Source: Ashinkailepas kermadecensis
Taxonomy: Eukaryota > Arthropoda > Thecostraca > Neolepadidae
Reading direction: 5' to 3'
NCBI GenBank assembly: GCA_034440615.1
Contig: JAOTOM010002716.1
Coordinates: 51,296-115,295 of the forward strand
DNA: 64,000 nucleotides
Below are positions 1-10,639 of the stretch, piece after piece. Each line of letters opens with the position of its first letter. Position 1 is the first letter of the stretch. Both the position numbers and the translations under genes were made by a program. A model generated the notes under the pieces. The model did not search any database. It saw only the letters and a list, made by a program, of their open reading frames with translations, and was not told where the DNA came from.

Positions 1-7
1 GGGGGCC

Positions 8-1069
8 GTGAGGGGCCTGGCAGCGACGGTGGCTGATGAATTTAATCGTCACTTTGCTTCCGTGGGCCCACGCATTGCCGCTGATCTCGTTGCTGGCAAC
101 CGCGGCGTTCCACTCATCCCTCCGCGACCACCTTGTGTGACTACCACCGGCCTCCGGCTACACCCGGTGACCCTGCCCGAACTATTCAGAGCCATATGTG
201 AGATGTCTTCGTCGAGAGCGGTTGGCGTCGATGGCGTACCACTGCACGCTCTCCGCAACTGTTTTCCAGTTATCGGGCCTCACCTACACTTCTGTCTCAT
301 TAACACTTCTGTCGTCTCCTGCGTGTTCCCTACCTCGTGGAAAACTGCTTCTGTTGTTCCACTTCACAAATCTGCGCCTCGCGATGTCGCCAGTAACTTT
401 CGTCCAATCTCTATTTTGCCAGTCTTATCCAAGTTATGTGAAAAACTAGTCTGTAGCCAGCTGTCCTCTTATCTAGTCACTAATCACATTCTTTCCTCCT
501 CCCAGTATGCATACAGGCCATGCCATTCGACGGAGGACGCCCTGGTCGACGCTGTCGAGTGGACCACACGTCGTGTCGACACTGGTCACATCGCTTCGGT
601 CATTTCAATCGACCTAAGCAAAGCATTCGATAGCGTCGACCATGATATCTTCCTGCGTAAGCTGCAGTGGTACGGCGTCGACCCGAGGTGGTTTCACAGC
701 TACCTTACTGACCGGCGGCAGGTGGTGAGGGGCGGCTCTTTATCCCTGCCGTTATCCCATGGTGTTCCTCAGGGATCCCTGGTTGGTCCCTTGCTCTTTA
801 GCATTTTCAGGAATGACCTGTCAGCGTACCTTCCATACGGACGTCTGTTATCATATGCCGACGACACCCAGCTGCTCGACTCTGTACATCCTGATGAATT
901 ACCCGTTCTTAAATCCCGGCAGGAGAACACCATCCTTGCCATTCAGTCTTACTTCACATCCAACTCCTTGAAGATAAACCCCACTAAAACTACCCTACTG
1001 CTTGTCGGCACGACCCAATCCCTAAAAAAGCCACATCCTATCAACTCAACATTGGCAGTCACATCCTAA
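8..1069 (+). pseudogene. LINE reverse transcriptase (palm), CR1-like
   Basis: This is the reverse transcriptase core of a non-LTR retrotransposon, which would copy its own RNA at a nicked target. In the 353-residue frame the order of RT blocks is clear: FRPIS at about 131-135, IDLSKAFD at 201-208 (first catalytic Asp), PQGSLVGPLLF at 254-264, and YADD at 283-286 (catalytic pair). The usual PQGS-VLGPLLF block has swapped V and L here. The apurinic endonuclease expected upstream lies outside the window. The frame ends at 1069 and homology resumes in another frame at about 1084, so this copy is broken by an indel. The block pattern resembles the CR1/L2/Rex1 group; the exact clade is inferred. 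Confidence 0.8.
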
Positions 1070-1083
1070 CCCCCTCGCCATTC

Positions 1084-1689
1084 GTGAAGATGCTGGGAGT
1101 CATCATTGACCGCACCCTATCCTGGGATGAACACACATCCCACGTTGTCAAAAAGTGCAACTCCACCCTGTTCTGTCTCCACATTATCCGTCACCGTCTC
1201 ACACCCGAAGCACGCAAACTCCTAATTCAGTCTCACGTCTTTCTATACATCCTATACTGCCTCACTGTCTGGGGCGAGGCTGCCCAATGTCACCTTGGAA
1301 GAGTGCAGAAGGCGATCAATTTCGGGGCTAGGATCGTCGTAGGGGCTCGTCGTCGTGATCATATCTCGCCGACATATGAAGCAACGCTGGGCTGGCGCAG
1401 TGTCCGTGACCTTGTCACCCACCGCGACAACATCGCCGTGTTTAGAGCCCTGAATGATCCGCGAGCCCCCGAGGCGATCCGTTTTCTGTTCCGCCGGCGG
1501 TCGGATGTCTCCCGGCGCTCCACTCGTACGACGGTGGCTGGGGCACTGGAGCCACCGCCTTTTCGCCTCAGCATGTCACGTAGAGCCTTCTCCTTCCGGG
1601 CAGCCTCGGCCTGGAACCTACTGCCGCCGGCCACTTCCGCTTCTCGGGCACGGGGCGAGTTCGTCGCGATGCTGAACAACGTCTTATAA
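1084..1689 (+). pseudogene. LINE ORF2 C-terminal (thumb) segment
   Basis: This continues the RT of the preceding entry after a frameshift. It starts with the thumb-side block FVKMLGVIIDRTLSWDEH (the track-style start falls inside it) and ends with the C-terminal domain typical of CR1-like elements, rich in Arg and Trp (FSFRAASAWNLLPP near the end). There is no RNase H domain, which fits CR1-like rather than I-like LINEs. It has no independent start and should be read as part of the same ORF2. Confidence 0.7.
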
Positions 1690-1975
1690 ATCGACTTCAC
1701 GTGTTCGGTTTTTCCCTGTACACCGTTGTTTTGCTGCTTTAATTTTTGCTCATGTTTGTGAAATGTATCTGACTGTAATCTGCAACAAACCAAATATTAA
1801 TCCATTGTATAGAATCGGTTTGTTAAATCACGCAAATACAAATGTGTTGTGGGTTTATCGGGGTAGTGTTGGCCGGCCAGTCACCTTTGCTGCATAAGTA
1901 ACTTTTGGATGGATTCTATCATAAATTTCGAGCATCTCAGAACGAAATATTTTGAGTACACTTGATTGAAATTAT

Positions 1976-2404
1976 TTATTTTTCTTTCTCATATGTAGGG
2001 CATGCCCTATCGAATACGCTATGTGCGATCTGACCCTCATCACAATTTATGCACCAAGGTGAGTCAGTATTGCACTGATCAGTGGCGTAACCTGATGTTC
2101 CGCATCTTCCACATGGGGGACGGCCACGGCAGAATTGAGTTGTATGACCATATCTCCGGCATCTGAAACATCGCATTGGATTGCGGATAAACCTTCTGAC
2201 CTTGACAGTGATATACCCGCCACGGACCGATTCAGGCAATTGCATCGAGCTGAACGTCAAGATGACATTGTCTGTGGGCTGCACTTCCTGGCCTCTCCGC
2301 AATGTCAGTCTCCGCGCCTGAATGACTCCATCGTCTGACAAACCATGGGTAATTGCAGCGTCACTAACACCTCTTAAGTTGAAACAGTTAATTACTCCCT
2401 TCAA
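1976..2404 (-). pseudogene. LINE ORF1 (Gag-like), zinc-knuckle part
   Basis: The 142-residue frame encodes the C-terminal part of a LINE ORF1 RNA-binding protein. It contains CCHC-type knuckles: CFRCRRYGHTTQFC, followed by CGRCGTSGYATDQC and CINCDEGQIAHSVFDRAC. The first is canonical Cx2Cx4Hx4C; the others are related cysteine clusters. It aligns in order with the ORF1 at 21752-23515. The stop at the end is probably a mutation, because homology continues beyond it. Confidence 0.7.
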
Positions 2405-2489
2405 GTGATTTTTTCGTCGTGTGTGGTTTCACAGTCATGAGTATTGTTACGATCTGTCTGCCCTGCTGGCATCTGTCAAAGTATACAAA

Positions 2490-2885
2490 TTAATTTGCCA
2501 TCAGCGCTCTTTTGGCCTCCTCCGTGCGCTCGAATTCCACTTCCAAACCACCATCTCTAAGCTTTTCACATCGCTTGATACGTCCGAAACGGTCACAGCC
2601 GTCTCGTCGCTGAAATGGGGAAAGAGAAGCCAGTTGCTTTGTCCCTTCTACGGCTTGGAGAACAAGAATACGAAGGAAGGAAACCCTAGTGGCACCACCG
2701 TCCGCAGATCGGTGCATTTGTTCGGTAATGATTGGGTTCGTATTCTGGCCACTGTCACGTGGACCAGGGAGGGGTTTAGTGTTTTGGCTTGCCATATGTT
2801 TGCTATTTGTGTTCGGCCCCGCGGACGTCCCACCACACTGACGCCCTACTGGGGCGACGCCTGAGCCTCGCAAGCGGGAGGACAT
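2490..2885 (-). pseudogene. LINE ORF1 N-terminal fragment
   Basis: This is the N-terminal part of the same ORF1 as the 1976-2404 entry, in a different frame. The diagnostic block LASLSPFQRRDGCDRFGRI matches LSALSPFQSRNGCDRLGKI in the family A copy at 21.9 kb. About 85 bp between the two segments is out of frame, so one or more indels separate them. The first ~60 residues are untrustworthy because they read through leader sequence. Confidence 0.65.
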
Positions 2886-3085
2886 CAGGCGCCCGCGGAG
2901 TTATACGGGGCAGGCGGCGCCTTCACTCGGCCGGAAGAGAGATACTCACCACCCCGACCGGGATGCAGCACCGCCCACCCCTTGACTCCAGCCGGTCGGG
3001 CCGGCAGACCTGGGAAGACTACCAGGTCCCCGGCCCGAGGCGACCAGCCACTTGGCGCCCATACATTCACTCACGACACAAATAG

Positions 3086-4598
3086 CAGACTAAACGAGTT
3101 ACAATGACAAGTTACCAGACATTCTTACGCGGGTTAGTCTACTGGTCTTCAAGGTGACCCTGAAACCTGATCCATATTAGTTCACGTTACACACTAATTG
3201 CAGGATGATGCGACATCGAGAACGGTCCCGAGCCGCACTCACAATTCTCACCGCGAGGTACCTTCTCCGTGTTGTGGTGATGCTCGCTGCTTCACAAATG
3301 ACGTCATAGTCCTACGGGACTTCCCAGAGTGGGTTGACCAGCCCATATCATCAGACGCCGACAGTGCTACAGAAGCACCGCCTTGACCTTGCCACCATCA
3401 GCTGTCCGTGGCAGGTGCGTTGTTTGCGATGTTGTGAGCTGGACCGACTCGTCCAGCTCGATGATCAGGTCAGGCGCACGCTGACCTGATGATCAGGTCA
3501 GACGCACGCTGACCTGCCGATCGAGTGAGGTTAGCTCTTCTTCACCAAGCAGGACGGGGTGGGGGAGATTGAAGGGTTATCTGGATAGTGGGGAACAGTT
3601 CGTTTCGTGGATGAGTATGTACAGGTCATGTGAAGGACTTTGGTTTTGACCACCATATACATTCTACAACAGCATGCATTGTGTCACACACGACATTATA
3701 TGCACATTATAGGCATAAAATCCTTCCTGCGGCAGCTTGGCTGGCCCGACAGCGGGAGTGTATTTATTGTTCTAAAATACGATAATAAAATATAACCAAA
3801 TGCTCATAGTAAGTAAAATAAAATCAGAATATAATTCAAATCAGGAACCAAAATTGTCCCATAAACACAATGCATGGACCCTCATAAAGCCAGTTCCTTA
3901 TTCAGCATGGCACTGTACAGACGTCACTTGCACTCGCCGACTGATTTACTCCACAAGCACCCACCGGCACAATCACTTACCCCATCATTCACCGAGGAAT
4001 TAACTCACTCACCCATGCACGCATATTCACAAACTCACCACTCACTCATACACCTCGTCATTCGCTCGCTCACTCACGCAAGTGTTCACTCACTCTCTTA
4101 CACACTCGTTTATTCACACACTCGAACACTTCGAGAGCAGCAGACGATGACGTATCATGGATATTTGTGTGTATAGAGATGTATAGGGTAGATGTATAGT
4201 TAGGTTGTCTAGGGAAGCGACGAACATTATTACTCTGTTAGGGTCGCATCAAATGCACTTGCTACAATGCTCATTGTCATGTTGGAATTTAAATATGATC
4301 GATACTTGGTCTTAGATGAGAATTAAAACCCGTTTGTCAATATTGGTAGTCGGCCTGATACATATAGCATGTGCGTAAAATCCTGTGCGTAAAATGTATC
4401 CGTGTATACATTCTGTCTCCGTAGGACTATGCACGAAATGTATCATACCGATTTGTGTTTCTATTTTACTTAATATGAACATTTGGTTACTTCCTATAAT
4501 TCTGTTTAATTCGAAAATGCTCCGCACAGATCTCTGCAACATTATCAACCTTGAACGAAATCCTAACCGAAGAAGATAACTCAGAAAAACACTAACAA
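3086..4598. other. Gene-free interval with palindromes and low-complexity sequence
   Basis: No supported coding sequence. The interval holds a palindrome-rich patch at 3436-3530 (separate entry), then AT-rich sequence, then a CTCA/CACT-rich low-complexity stretch at about 3960-4130. ORFs here are short and compositionally biased. Confidence 0.6.
3436..3515. promoter_or_regulatory. Tandem AGGTCA-n9-TGACCT inverted repeats next to a 9-bp hairpin
   Basis: AGGTCA occurs at 3467-3472 and 3495-3500; its reverse complement TGACCT occurs at 3482-3487 and 3510-3515. Each pair is separated by 9 bp and the 28-bp unit is present twice with one difference. AGGTCA is the known nuclear-receptor half-site. 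Immediately upstream, GAGCTGGAC (3436-3444) pairs with GTCCAGCTC (3451-3459) across a 6-nt loop. No gene start is visible nearby, so a regulatory role is inference; a decayed tandem palindrome is the alternative. Confidence 0.35.
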
Positions 4599-5078
4599 AT
4601 GCTACAAAAGCAAACAGAGACGAACGTAAGAGTTGAGTTTCTCATTAAGTGCCGACGGAACAATGTATATCCTAGAATCATCGCTGGTAGCATTGGAAAC
4701 GTGACTGCCCACTTCATAAACCACGCAAAAATTGAAAAACTCAAGACAAGCTTCCTCAGGCAACTCATCAATGAGGCCATCAAATTAACGTTTAGGACAC
4801 AAGTCGGTAAATTTTTCTTAAACGGTGTTTTAGGAATTTTTGGAATTTTTTTTTCGGAATACTATGTTTATGAACGTGATTCGAAAGATGCGATCACTCG
4901 TTTTCTCCGTAAATGCTTACTTTTCAATTTGAACGATGACGTCATAGTCACGTCGGTACGGTATGATGACGTCATAGGCATGGGACTGAGGCTTCGATTG
5001 GCTAACGCTACAAACGTCCACATACCTTAATGAGATGGTCCCGGCTTTATCTAACCACAGATTAATAAAACACACAAC

Positions 5079-5366
5079 TTACCACGGTTCCAGGCGGGTT
5101 CCGTCGAGAAAAGTTCCTTTGTAGTCGCTTGTGACGAACCCACACCTCTTCTTCTCCTTCCTTCTGGCGACACGAAACGTCTCGGTGCACTCCCACCGAT
5201 GCCTACTCTCCTGCAACCTGCAGGCCTTGGAACACTTAGAGCAGACAACTACGGCAGGAAGAACTCCGTGGCGTCTAAGGAAGTCTAAGCTCGCTTGGTT
5301 GTACTTATAACAAAGTTTGATTATATCATATGGCACTGGATCACAACCTACACACACCGAAGCCAT
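5079..5366 (-). pseudogene. ISXO2-like (Merlin) transposase, N-terminal zinc-ribbon exon
   Basis: The 95-residue ORF matches the N-terminal region of Merlin/ISXO2-type transposases: a helical stretch ending LDFLRRHGVLP (residues 27-37), a zinc-ribbon with C42-x2-C45 and later cysteines C60 and C75 in the RWEC and KKRCGF contexts, then KGTFLDGTRLEPW (83-95). The DDE catalytic domain should follow, but the frame runs into GTAAGT exactly at the end, a consensus 5' splice donor. No downstream catalytic exon could be found before the inverted end, so it is either an intron-containing gene with lost exons or a terminal deletion. The start ATG at 5366 is the natural one for the family. Confidence 0.65.
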
Positions 5367-5416
5367 TTTCGAACTGATGACCTCAAAGTGACCCCTGTGA
5401 CCCCGGTCTCGTCTAT

Positions 5417-5800
5417 CCTCACGACTTCCAACAAATAGTATGATAATTCACAATTAAATAGGAAAATCTAACCTAACCTAACCTAACATAATACAATCTA
5501 CTCTTATCTAAACTAATATAAACTCATATATTTTAATTTAAAAACACAAGCGTAATGTTTAACGTGACGGACCGCGAAAGTGATATTTAAAAGAGTGTGC
5601 TTCTGCTCGGTCTTGTCTTTCCTCAGGACTTCCAACAACCAGTATGATAATTAATAATTAAATAGGAAAACCTAACCTAACCTAATGTAATACAATCTAC
5701 TCTTATCTAAACTAATATAAACTTATATATTATCATTTCAAAACAAGCGTTTCAAGCAGTTTCAAAACAAGCGTTTCAAGCAGTTTCAAAACAAGCGTAA
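5417..5800. repeat. Duplicated ~145-bp AT-rich block with CCTAA runs
   Basis: Sequence starting at about 5419 recurs at about 5621 (period ~202 bp): GACTTCCAACAA, then a TAACCTAACC run, then CAATCTACTCTTATCTAAAC. CCTAA is the complement of the arthropod telomeric unit TTAGG, but the runs are only 3-4 units long. A 24-bp unit with TTTCAAAACAAGCG is then repeated about three times (5745-5800). Confidence 0.6.
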
Positions 5801-6714
5801 TATTTATCGTGACGTCATCCGTACATCACGCCCGAAAGCCGTGCTCTGCTAGTTTTTTTCCGGCGTTGCGGTGAAATAATGGTGGTGTCATCTATGTGTC
5901 AAAGAGGTGGAAATTAAGCATTTTCAACGTGAAAAAGTGTTGAATCAACTGCGTGAAGTGTTGAATGTCCCTTTAATCACGTCTGAGAAGTGCCAGGTGA
6001 GGGATGGATAAATTATGCAACAAACAACAGCGGTGTGGCATATATGGCGCATTATATATATTATCGTTAAGATTAACCGAGACGTAAGCATTTACGGAGA
6101 AAACGAATGATCGCATCTTCCGAATCACGTTAATAAACATAATATTCCGGGACAAAAATACGAAATTCCAAAAACACCCTTTAAGACAAGAATACCCACA
6201 AGTCTACCTAAATCGGAAGTGAAAAGGCTGGAGAAAATTAGGGGAATAGAGAATCACTCAATGAATAGAACTATGCTGCAACCGCTGCATGTAACGTGTA
6301 TCAGGAAGTAGCTAACAACGCAAAGCGTAGACTTCATAAGAAACTGTGTCAGTTAAGCAAGCAAAACACAAGCCTCGCTCATAGCCAAGTCTTGGATCGC
6401 AGTGCACCACGAACCGACACCAACACTAAGCTGGGTGAACAGGAGCCGCTCCATGAAGCCGCTGGTGCCACAACACAGGTAGCATGTGCTGCAAGCACCA
6501 GTTTATGCATCAACTTAGATTAAACCGTTACACACCCAGACGTCTGGCATGATGCCGTGTTCTGCTGCTGCAGATTTACTTGTCAAACGACGGTAGAATC
6601 GTCGCACAGTCCTGCTAATACCCGAGACTATACCAACTGTGGCAACCGCTTGGGAGCTGATAATGTGTGGCATGATGCAAAATGTGTGATGTCTCTTAGC
6701 TGTGCATAGGATGC

Positions 6715-8585
6715 ATGAGCAGCGGTTCTGGTTATTACCTCACCCAGAGCACTGTACCACTTGCTCCAGAGCAACGACGCCACACGCTAACCTCCACACC
6801 GCCAAACAGACTCATAGTTGATAGATGGAATTATAAAACTAAGTTGCTTGATCTCACAGGCCATGCTGTTCCAAATGATGTGTCTGAAATTCTGAGCAAA
6901 GGGCCCAATTTCGCTATCACTCGTAGCATGAATCGGCAAGTAATAAGCCAGGTAAAAATAGGTTTGGAAAGGGGAGCCTATACACTACGTTGGAAGGAGG
7001 AAATGAACAATATGCGTGGTCAACAACAGCACTCGCAACCAACAAGGGCCGATACATCCGCCATACAAAACACCCACCACCAACAGTCCCACACTGACAA
7101 TACACAGAGAGCACATCACAAAGTACCACATCTAGCGCCCAGATGCAGTGATACCACTACTAGGATGGCACCACAAGCTAGTATTGCTATTGAACCAGCA
7201 CTTATGTCATTCAAAAGGAAAGTCATCAACATTTTCAAAAACCATCGCACCCAATGTCAGTCCAACCACTCACACGACGACCCCACGGCTCGCCAAAAGT
7301 TGCGCAAACATCCCAACGTCATCGTAAAACGCTCGGATAAATGCAAAGGTTTTGTTCTCATGTCACGGGAATCTTATATAGAAAAGGCTTCGAAAATGAC
7401 CTCACAATATGAACCCATAGTGACGAACCCGACTAAACGCTTGCAAGCGGCGACCAAGAAAATGATTATCGAAACCATGGCAGGACAGATCCCAGACAAA
7501 ATTGTCAAAGCATCAAACGAAATTCCTTCCGCATAGCAGGACTCTATAGCCTCCCTAAAACCAACAAACCTGACGTGCCCATCAGACCTATAGTTTCGGC
7601 ATGTGGCGACCCTTTGGATAAACTGACTTGGTTCCTGGAGAAAATCGTTTCCCAACTTCTTATCTTTGTACCAGGCCATCTAAAAGACACACAGGATTAT
7701 CTTACCCGACTTCGCGAACAGTTCCCAAACATACTGCCGCCAGGGGCAATTGCTTTCATAATAGATGTAGTCAATCTTTACGGAAACAGCAAAAGCTATT
7801 TCTGCTGCCATGAATATTTGCAGCACTCACCTTGCGAAGATTGAAACGTTCGGATTAAATTTCGATGATAGCCAAAAATTGTTGACTCATTGCCTTCACA
7901 ACAACTTCGTCCGATTTGGACAAAAATATTACCGGCAACAAAATGGCATAGGTGTCGTATGGGTTGTCGTATCGCACCACCTTTAGTAGTGATCTTTATG
8001 AATGTCATCGAAACATTGCCACTGACCTCAACACCGTACTTGATATACAAGGATGACATTTTCGGCATTTGGACTCAGGGCTCAGATCCTTTAAACACAT
8101 CTTTTGCAGACATGAACCGCTTCCATCCCAGGATAAAAATTACCATAGAGTGAAGCGATCAGTCTACCAACGACCAACTTTCCTTCCTCGACACACTTCT
8201 AACGGTCAACAGTGACCTGACCTATACAACAGAACTTTTCATTGCACCGATGGCAGCTCCTATTATCCTCCCATACAAATCTGCCCACCCTATCCAAACT
8301 AAAAGTTCCGTTCTGTATGCTCAATTGCTGAGAGCAATACGTCTCGGTTCTGATCAAGCCGCCCAAAAAAGGAGTATCGAAAAAAGCGAAGGTCTTTTCC
8401 TATCCAATGGCTATCCTCATAGGATGATACAGAACACCACATTCGACGTATTGACACGCAATGACAAATGCAAACGTCCCGCGGCAACCGCTTTGTTTGT
8501 CAACAACGTTTATAAAGTTGCAAACGCTAGTTTGTCAATAATGGGTCCTGTTTGGTTGCTGTTTATGGGGCCCTTTTGCGGATGA
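6715..8585 (+). pseudogene. Penelope-like reverse transcriptase, broken
   Basis: PLE reverse transcriptases are related to telomerase RT. In the first frame (6715-7536) the PLE signature ILSKGPNFAITR lies at residues 59-70, and VKRSDKCKGFVLMSRESY near residues 200-220 matches the conserved block before the RT core. After a stop at 7534-7536 the RT continues in another frame (GLYSLPKTNKPDVPIRPIVS at about 7540-7600), then breaks again near 7840. The catalytic block is LIYKDDIFGIW at about 8039-8071, so the YxDD pair is kept. LSFLDTLLT (about 8178-8204) and RAIRLGSDQ (about 8332) follow in the usual PLE order. At least three frame changes and several stops make the copy inactive. It ends in GC-rich unrelated DNA at about 8585. 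Confidence 0.75.
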
Positions 8586-9140
8586 GGGGCTCCAGTTTTC
8601 GCTAGGCAGCCCACAGAGCCTTGAGGGGCCACGGTGCTCAATGGACCTTCTTGTCGTCTAGAGAGACCCTCTGAGCAAACCGGGAACAGGCTTGTATTTC
8701 ATGGAGGGGTCTGTGGGTTTGGGACCGAGGTGACGCGTCTTTTACACCCGGCGAAATTTGGGACACTATCACCATGATTTCACGTTGGGGAGGAGGGGGG
8801 GGGGGAGCGGGTGACGCGCCCCTCGTGTCCTCCGAGGTGGCATAGCCGCTGGGTAAGCCCCGCGATTATTGTCGACACTACAGTCGGGTGACGCGTCCCT
8901 CGTGTCCTCCGAGGTGGCAGAGCCGCTGGGTAAGCCCCTCCGAGGTGGCACAGCCGCTGGGTAAGCCCCGCGATTATTGTCGATCGGTGTTCGGTGAACA
9001 TCGACACCAATTATTTGCACTTTCAGAGACGATATGCGTGAGAATAGTCGAGTGGTTGTGTTGAAAGCCACGTGCCATCGCCAGCTATGTATTCAGCCTT
9101 CACGGACGCTGGTTGAGGACCGTTGATGTGTGACATGGCG
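8586..9140. repeat. GC-rich interval with partial ~90-bp duplications
   Basis: No gene supported. At about 8799-8982 a block containing CCTCCGAGGTGGCA and GCCGCTGGGTAAGCCCC occurs three times, two of them followed by GCGATTATTGTCGA. Spacing is irregular, so this is an imperfect local duplication rather than a regular array. Confidence 0.6.
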
Positions 9141-9145
9141 CCGCG

Positions 9146-9470
9146 GGTCTGGGTGTGGACATGCTAACCGGTGCTGATCTGGGTGTGGACATGATAGCCG
9201 GTGCGGATCTGGGTGTGAACATGCTAGCCGGTGCGGATCTGGGTGGGGAGATGATAGCCGGTGCTGATCTGGGTGTGGACATGCTAGCCGGTGCGGATCT
9301 GGGTGGGGAGATGATAGCCGGTGCGGATCTGGGTGTGGACATGCTAGCGGGTGCTGATCTGGATGGGGAGATGATAGCCGATGCTGATCTGGGTGTGGAC
9401 ATGCTAGCAGGTGCGGATCTGGGTGTGAACATGCTAGCCGGTGCGGATCTGGTGGTGGACATGCTGACGC
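9146..9470. repeat. 30-bp minisatellite (about 11 copies, alternating 60-bp dimer)
   Basis: Unit contains GGATCTGGGTGTGGACATGC. Units alternate between GTGTGGACATGCTAG and GTGGGGAGATGATAG types, giving a partial 60-bp higher-order period. Being a multiple of three it stays open in one frame on each strand (for example ADLGVDMLAG on plus); I see no sign that either is a gene. Confidence 0.85.
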
Positions 9471-9944
9471 GCTTTACGACGTAGTGACTTGTGCGGAATG
9501 AGTAAATGGAATCGTCTTCTTTTCTCTCGAAATTATTTCGTCGTTCGTGGTGTGGCATAGCGGTACGGTAGTAAGGACGATACTGAGAACGAGACTCTCA
9601 ACGTTCCGTCTGGCTTACTGGAAGTCCCTGGAATGATGTTTGTTCATGACTGTTTCCCCGTTGTGGCTCATTAGAACCGGAGTTCTGGAAGCTTGTCTTG
9701 TCCGGAGATCTGTCTCACTTTTTCTGTCCCTTCCCTGGTCACCTTCCAACGTCTCCTTCCTTGGCTTTCTTCTATCCATCCTCCAGTCTTACTCAACTGC
9801 CCCCATTCCGATTCTCTTCCCCGATCTCTTTCCCCTATCCTGGGGTCCGGTACCCTTCCTCGGTCCCTTTCTCGAACCCCTTACCTGGTCCCCTTCCCCG
9901 GGTCTCTTCCCCGGTTCCCTTCCTCCGTCCCTTTCCCCCTCCCC

Positions 9945-10262
9945 GGTCCCCTTCCCCGGTCCCCTTCCCCGGTCCCCTTCCCCGGTCCCCTTCCCCGGTC
10001 CCCTTCCCCGGTCCCCTTCCCCGGTCCCCTTCCCCGGTCCCCTTCCCCGGTCCCCTTCCCCGATCCCCTTCCCCGGTCCCCTTCTCCCGTCCCCTTCCCC
10101 GGTCACCTTCCTCGGTCCCCTTCCCCGGTCCCCTTCCCCGGTCCCCTTCCCCGGTCCCCTTCCCCGGTCCCCTTCCCCGGTCCCCTTCCCCGGTCCCCTT
10201 CCCCGGTCCCCTTCCCCGGTCCCCTTCCCCGGTCCCCTTCCCCGGTCCCCTTCCCCGGTCCA
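9945..10262. repeat. 13-bp C-rich minisatellite (about 24 copies)
   Basis: Unit CCCCTTCCCCGGT. Because 13 is not a multiple of 3 and the unit has no stops, all three frames of a strand encode the same 13-residue repeat ([13 protein letters not shown] on plus), giving three overlapping ORFs of 218-277 codons and matching ones on minus. These are artefacts of the repeat. Diverged copies extend from about 9800 and to about 10450. The minus strand is GGGGAAGGGG-rich. Confidence 0.9.
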
Positions 10263-10639
10263 TTGTCCCTTCCCCGATCACCCTTCACGGTACTAACCTC
10301 AGTAACTGGTCCTCTTCACAGGCCCCCTGTGTCGTCCTGTGGCCCTTCACATGTCCACTTTGCCAGTTCCATATGACGGTCCCCTTCACTGGTTCCGTTC
10401 ACAGGTCTCACGGTCCTCTCCATCTGTTTCCTTCACCGGTCCCTTCACCAGCTCCATTCCGGGATCTGGACCGCCTGAGGCGGATCGCAAACCAGGAGCG
10501 CCACGACATAGACTTGAATGTAGTGCCTTAATATGTAATGCCGAAGATCCTATGACGGGGTCAGCGACGCCGACCACGGCGGCGACCAAGTAATTAATGT
10601 ATATTAATTAGCTCGTTAGGCTTATCGGCGCTGCGTGCA

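Larger units (their letters stand above)
1..1860 (+). mobile_element. CR1-group non-LTR retrotransposon, 3' half
   Basis: A 5'-truncated LINE runs in from the left window edge. It carries the RT palm and thumb in two frames (see the two pseudogene entries), then a non-coding tail after the stop near 1689. The tail has no clear poly(A) or simple-repeat end. The right limit is set only by where ORF1 homology of the oppositely oriented family A LINE begins, near 1865. Copy age looks moderate: one net frameshift and otherwise long open frames. Confidence 0.75.
1865..3085 (-). mobile_element. RNase H-class LINE (family A): 5'UTR and ORF1 only
   Basis: In minus orientation this carries a GC-rich 5'UTR (about 3085-2886) that matches the leader of the family A element at 21.46-21.75 kb, then ORF1 in at least three frame segments. 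Homology to the other ORF1 continues past the stop at 1976 to about 1865, in a shifted frame (block DRIHPKVTYAAKV). All of ORF2 is missing. LINEs normally lose 5' sequence during insertion, so a copy keeping only its 5' end more likely lost the rest by later deletion or rearrangement. Confidence 0.7.
4795..6210 (-). mobile_element. Merlin/ISXO2-like DNA element with long inverted ends
   Basis: About 125 bp at 4795-4921 recurs in reverse complement at about 6088-6210 with roughly 80% identity. Shared blocks include TAAGCATTTACGGAGAAAAC and CAAAAACACC-type ends. Between them lies a transposase N-terminal exon (5079-5366, minus). Exact termini and target duplication could not be fixed, because similarity fades at the outer edges. 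The interior also holds two ATGACGTCAT palindromes (about 4937 and 4970) and a duplicated AT-rich block with CCTAA runs. The remainder of the transposase is absent, so this is a non-autonomous derivative. Confidence 0.55.
4599..8585 (+). mobile_element. Penelope-like element (PLE), decayed and interrupted
   Basis: A PLE on the plus strand. A possible N-terminal fragment lies at 4599-4800 (block VRVEFLIKCRRNNVYPRII), and clear PLE sequence resumes after 6211 and runs to about 8530. The interruption (about 4795-6210) has inverted ends and a Merlin-type transposase exon. No GIY-YIG endonuclease domain could be recognised at the 3' end. The assignment of the 4599-4800 fragment to the same element is an inference from order and orientation. 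Confidence 0.6.

Noticed and set aside
5470..5490. Telomere
   Set aside because: Only 3-4 units of TAACC, interstitial and repeated inside a transposon; no terminal tract.
7374..7679. Minus-strand ORFs over the Penelope-like RT
   Set aside because: Shadows of the plus-strand RT, which shows the conserved blocks in order.
9155..9484. ADL-rich repeat resembling a pentapeptide-repeat protein
   Set aside because: The period is 10 residues from a 30-bp DNA repeat, and the opposite strand is equally open.
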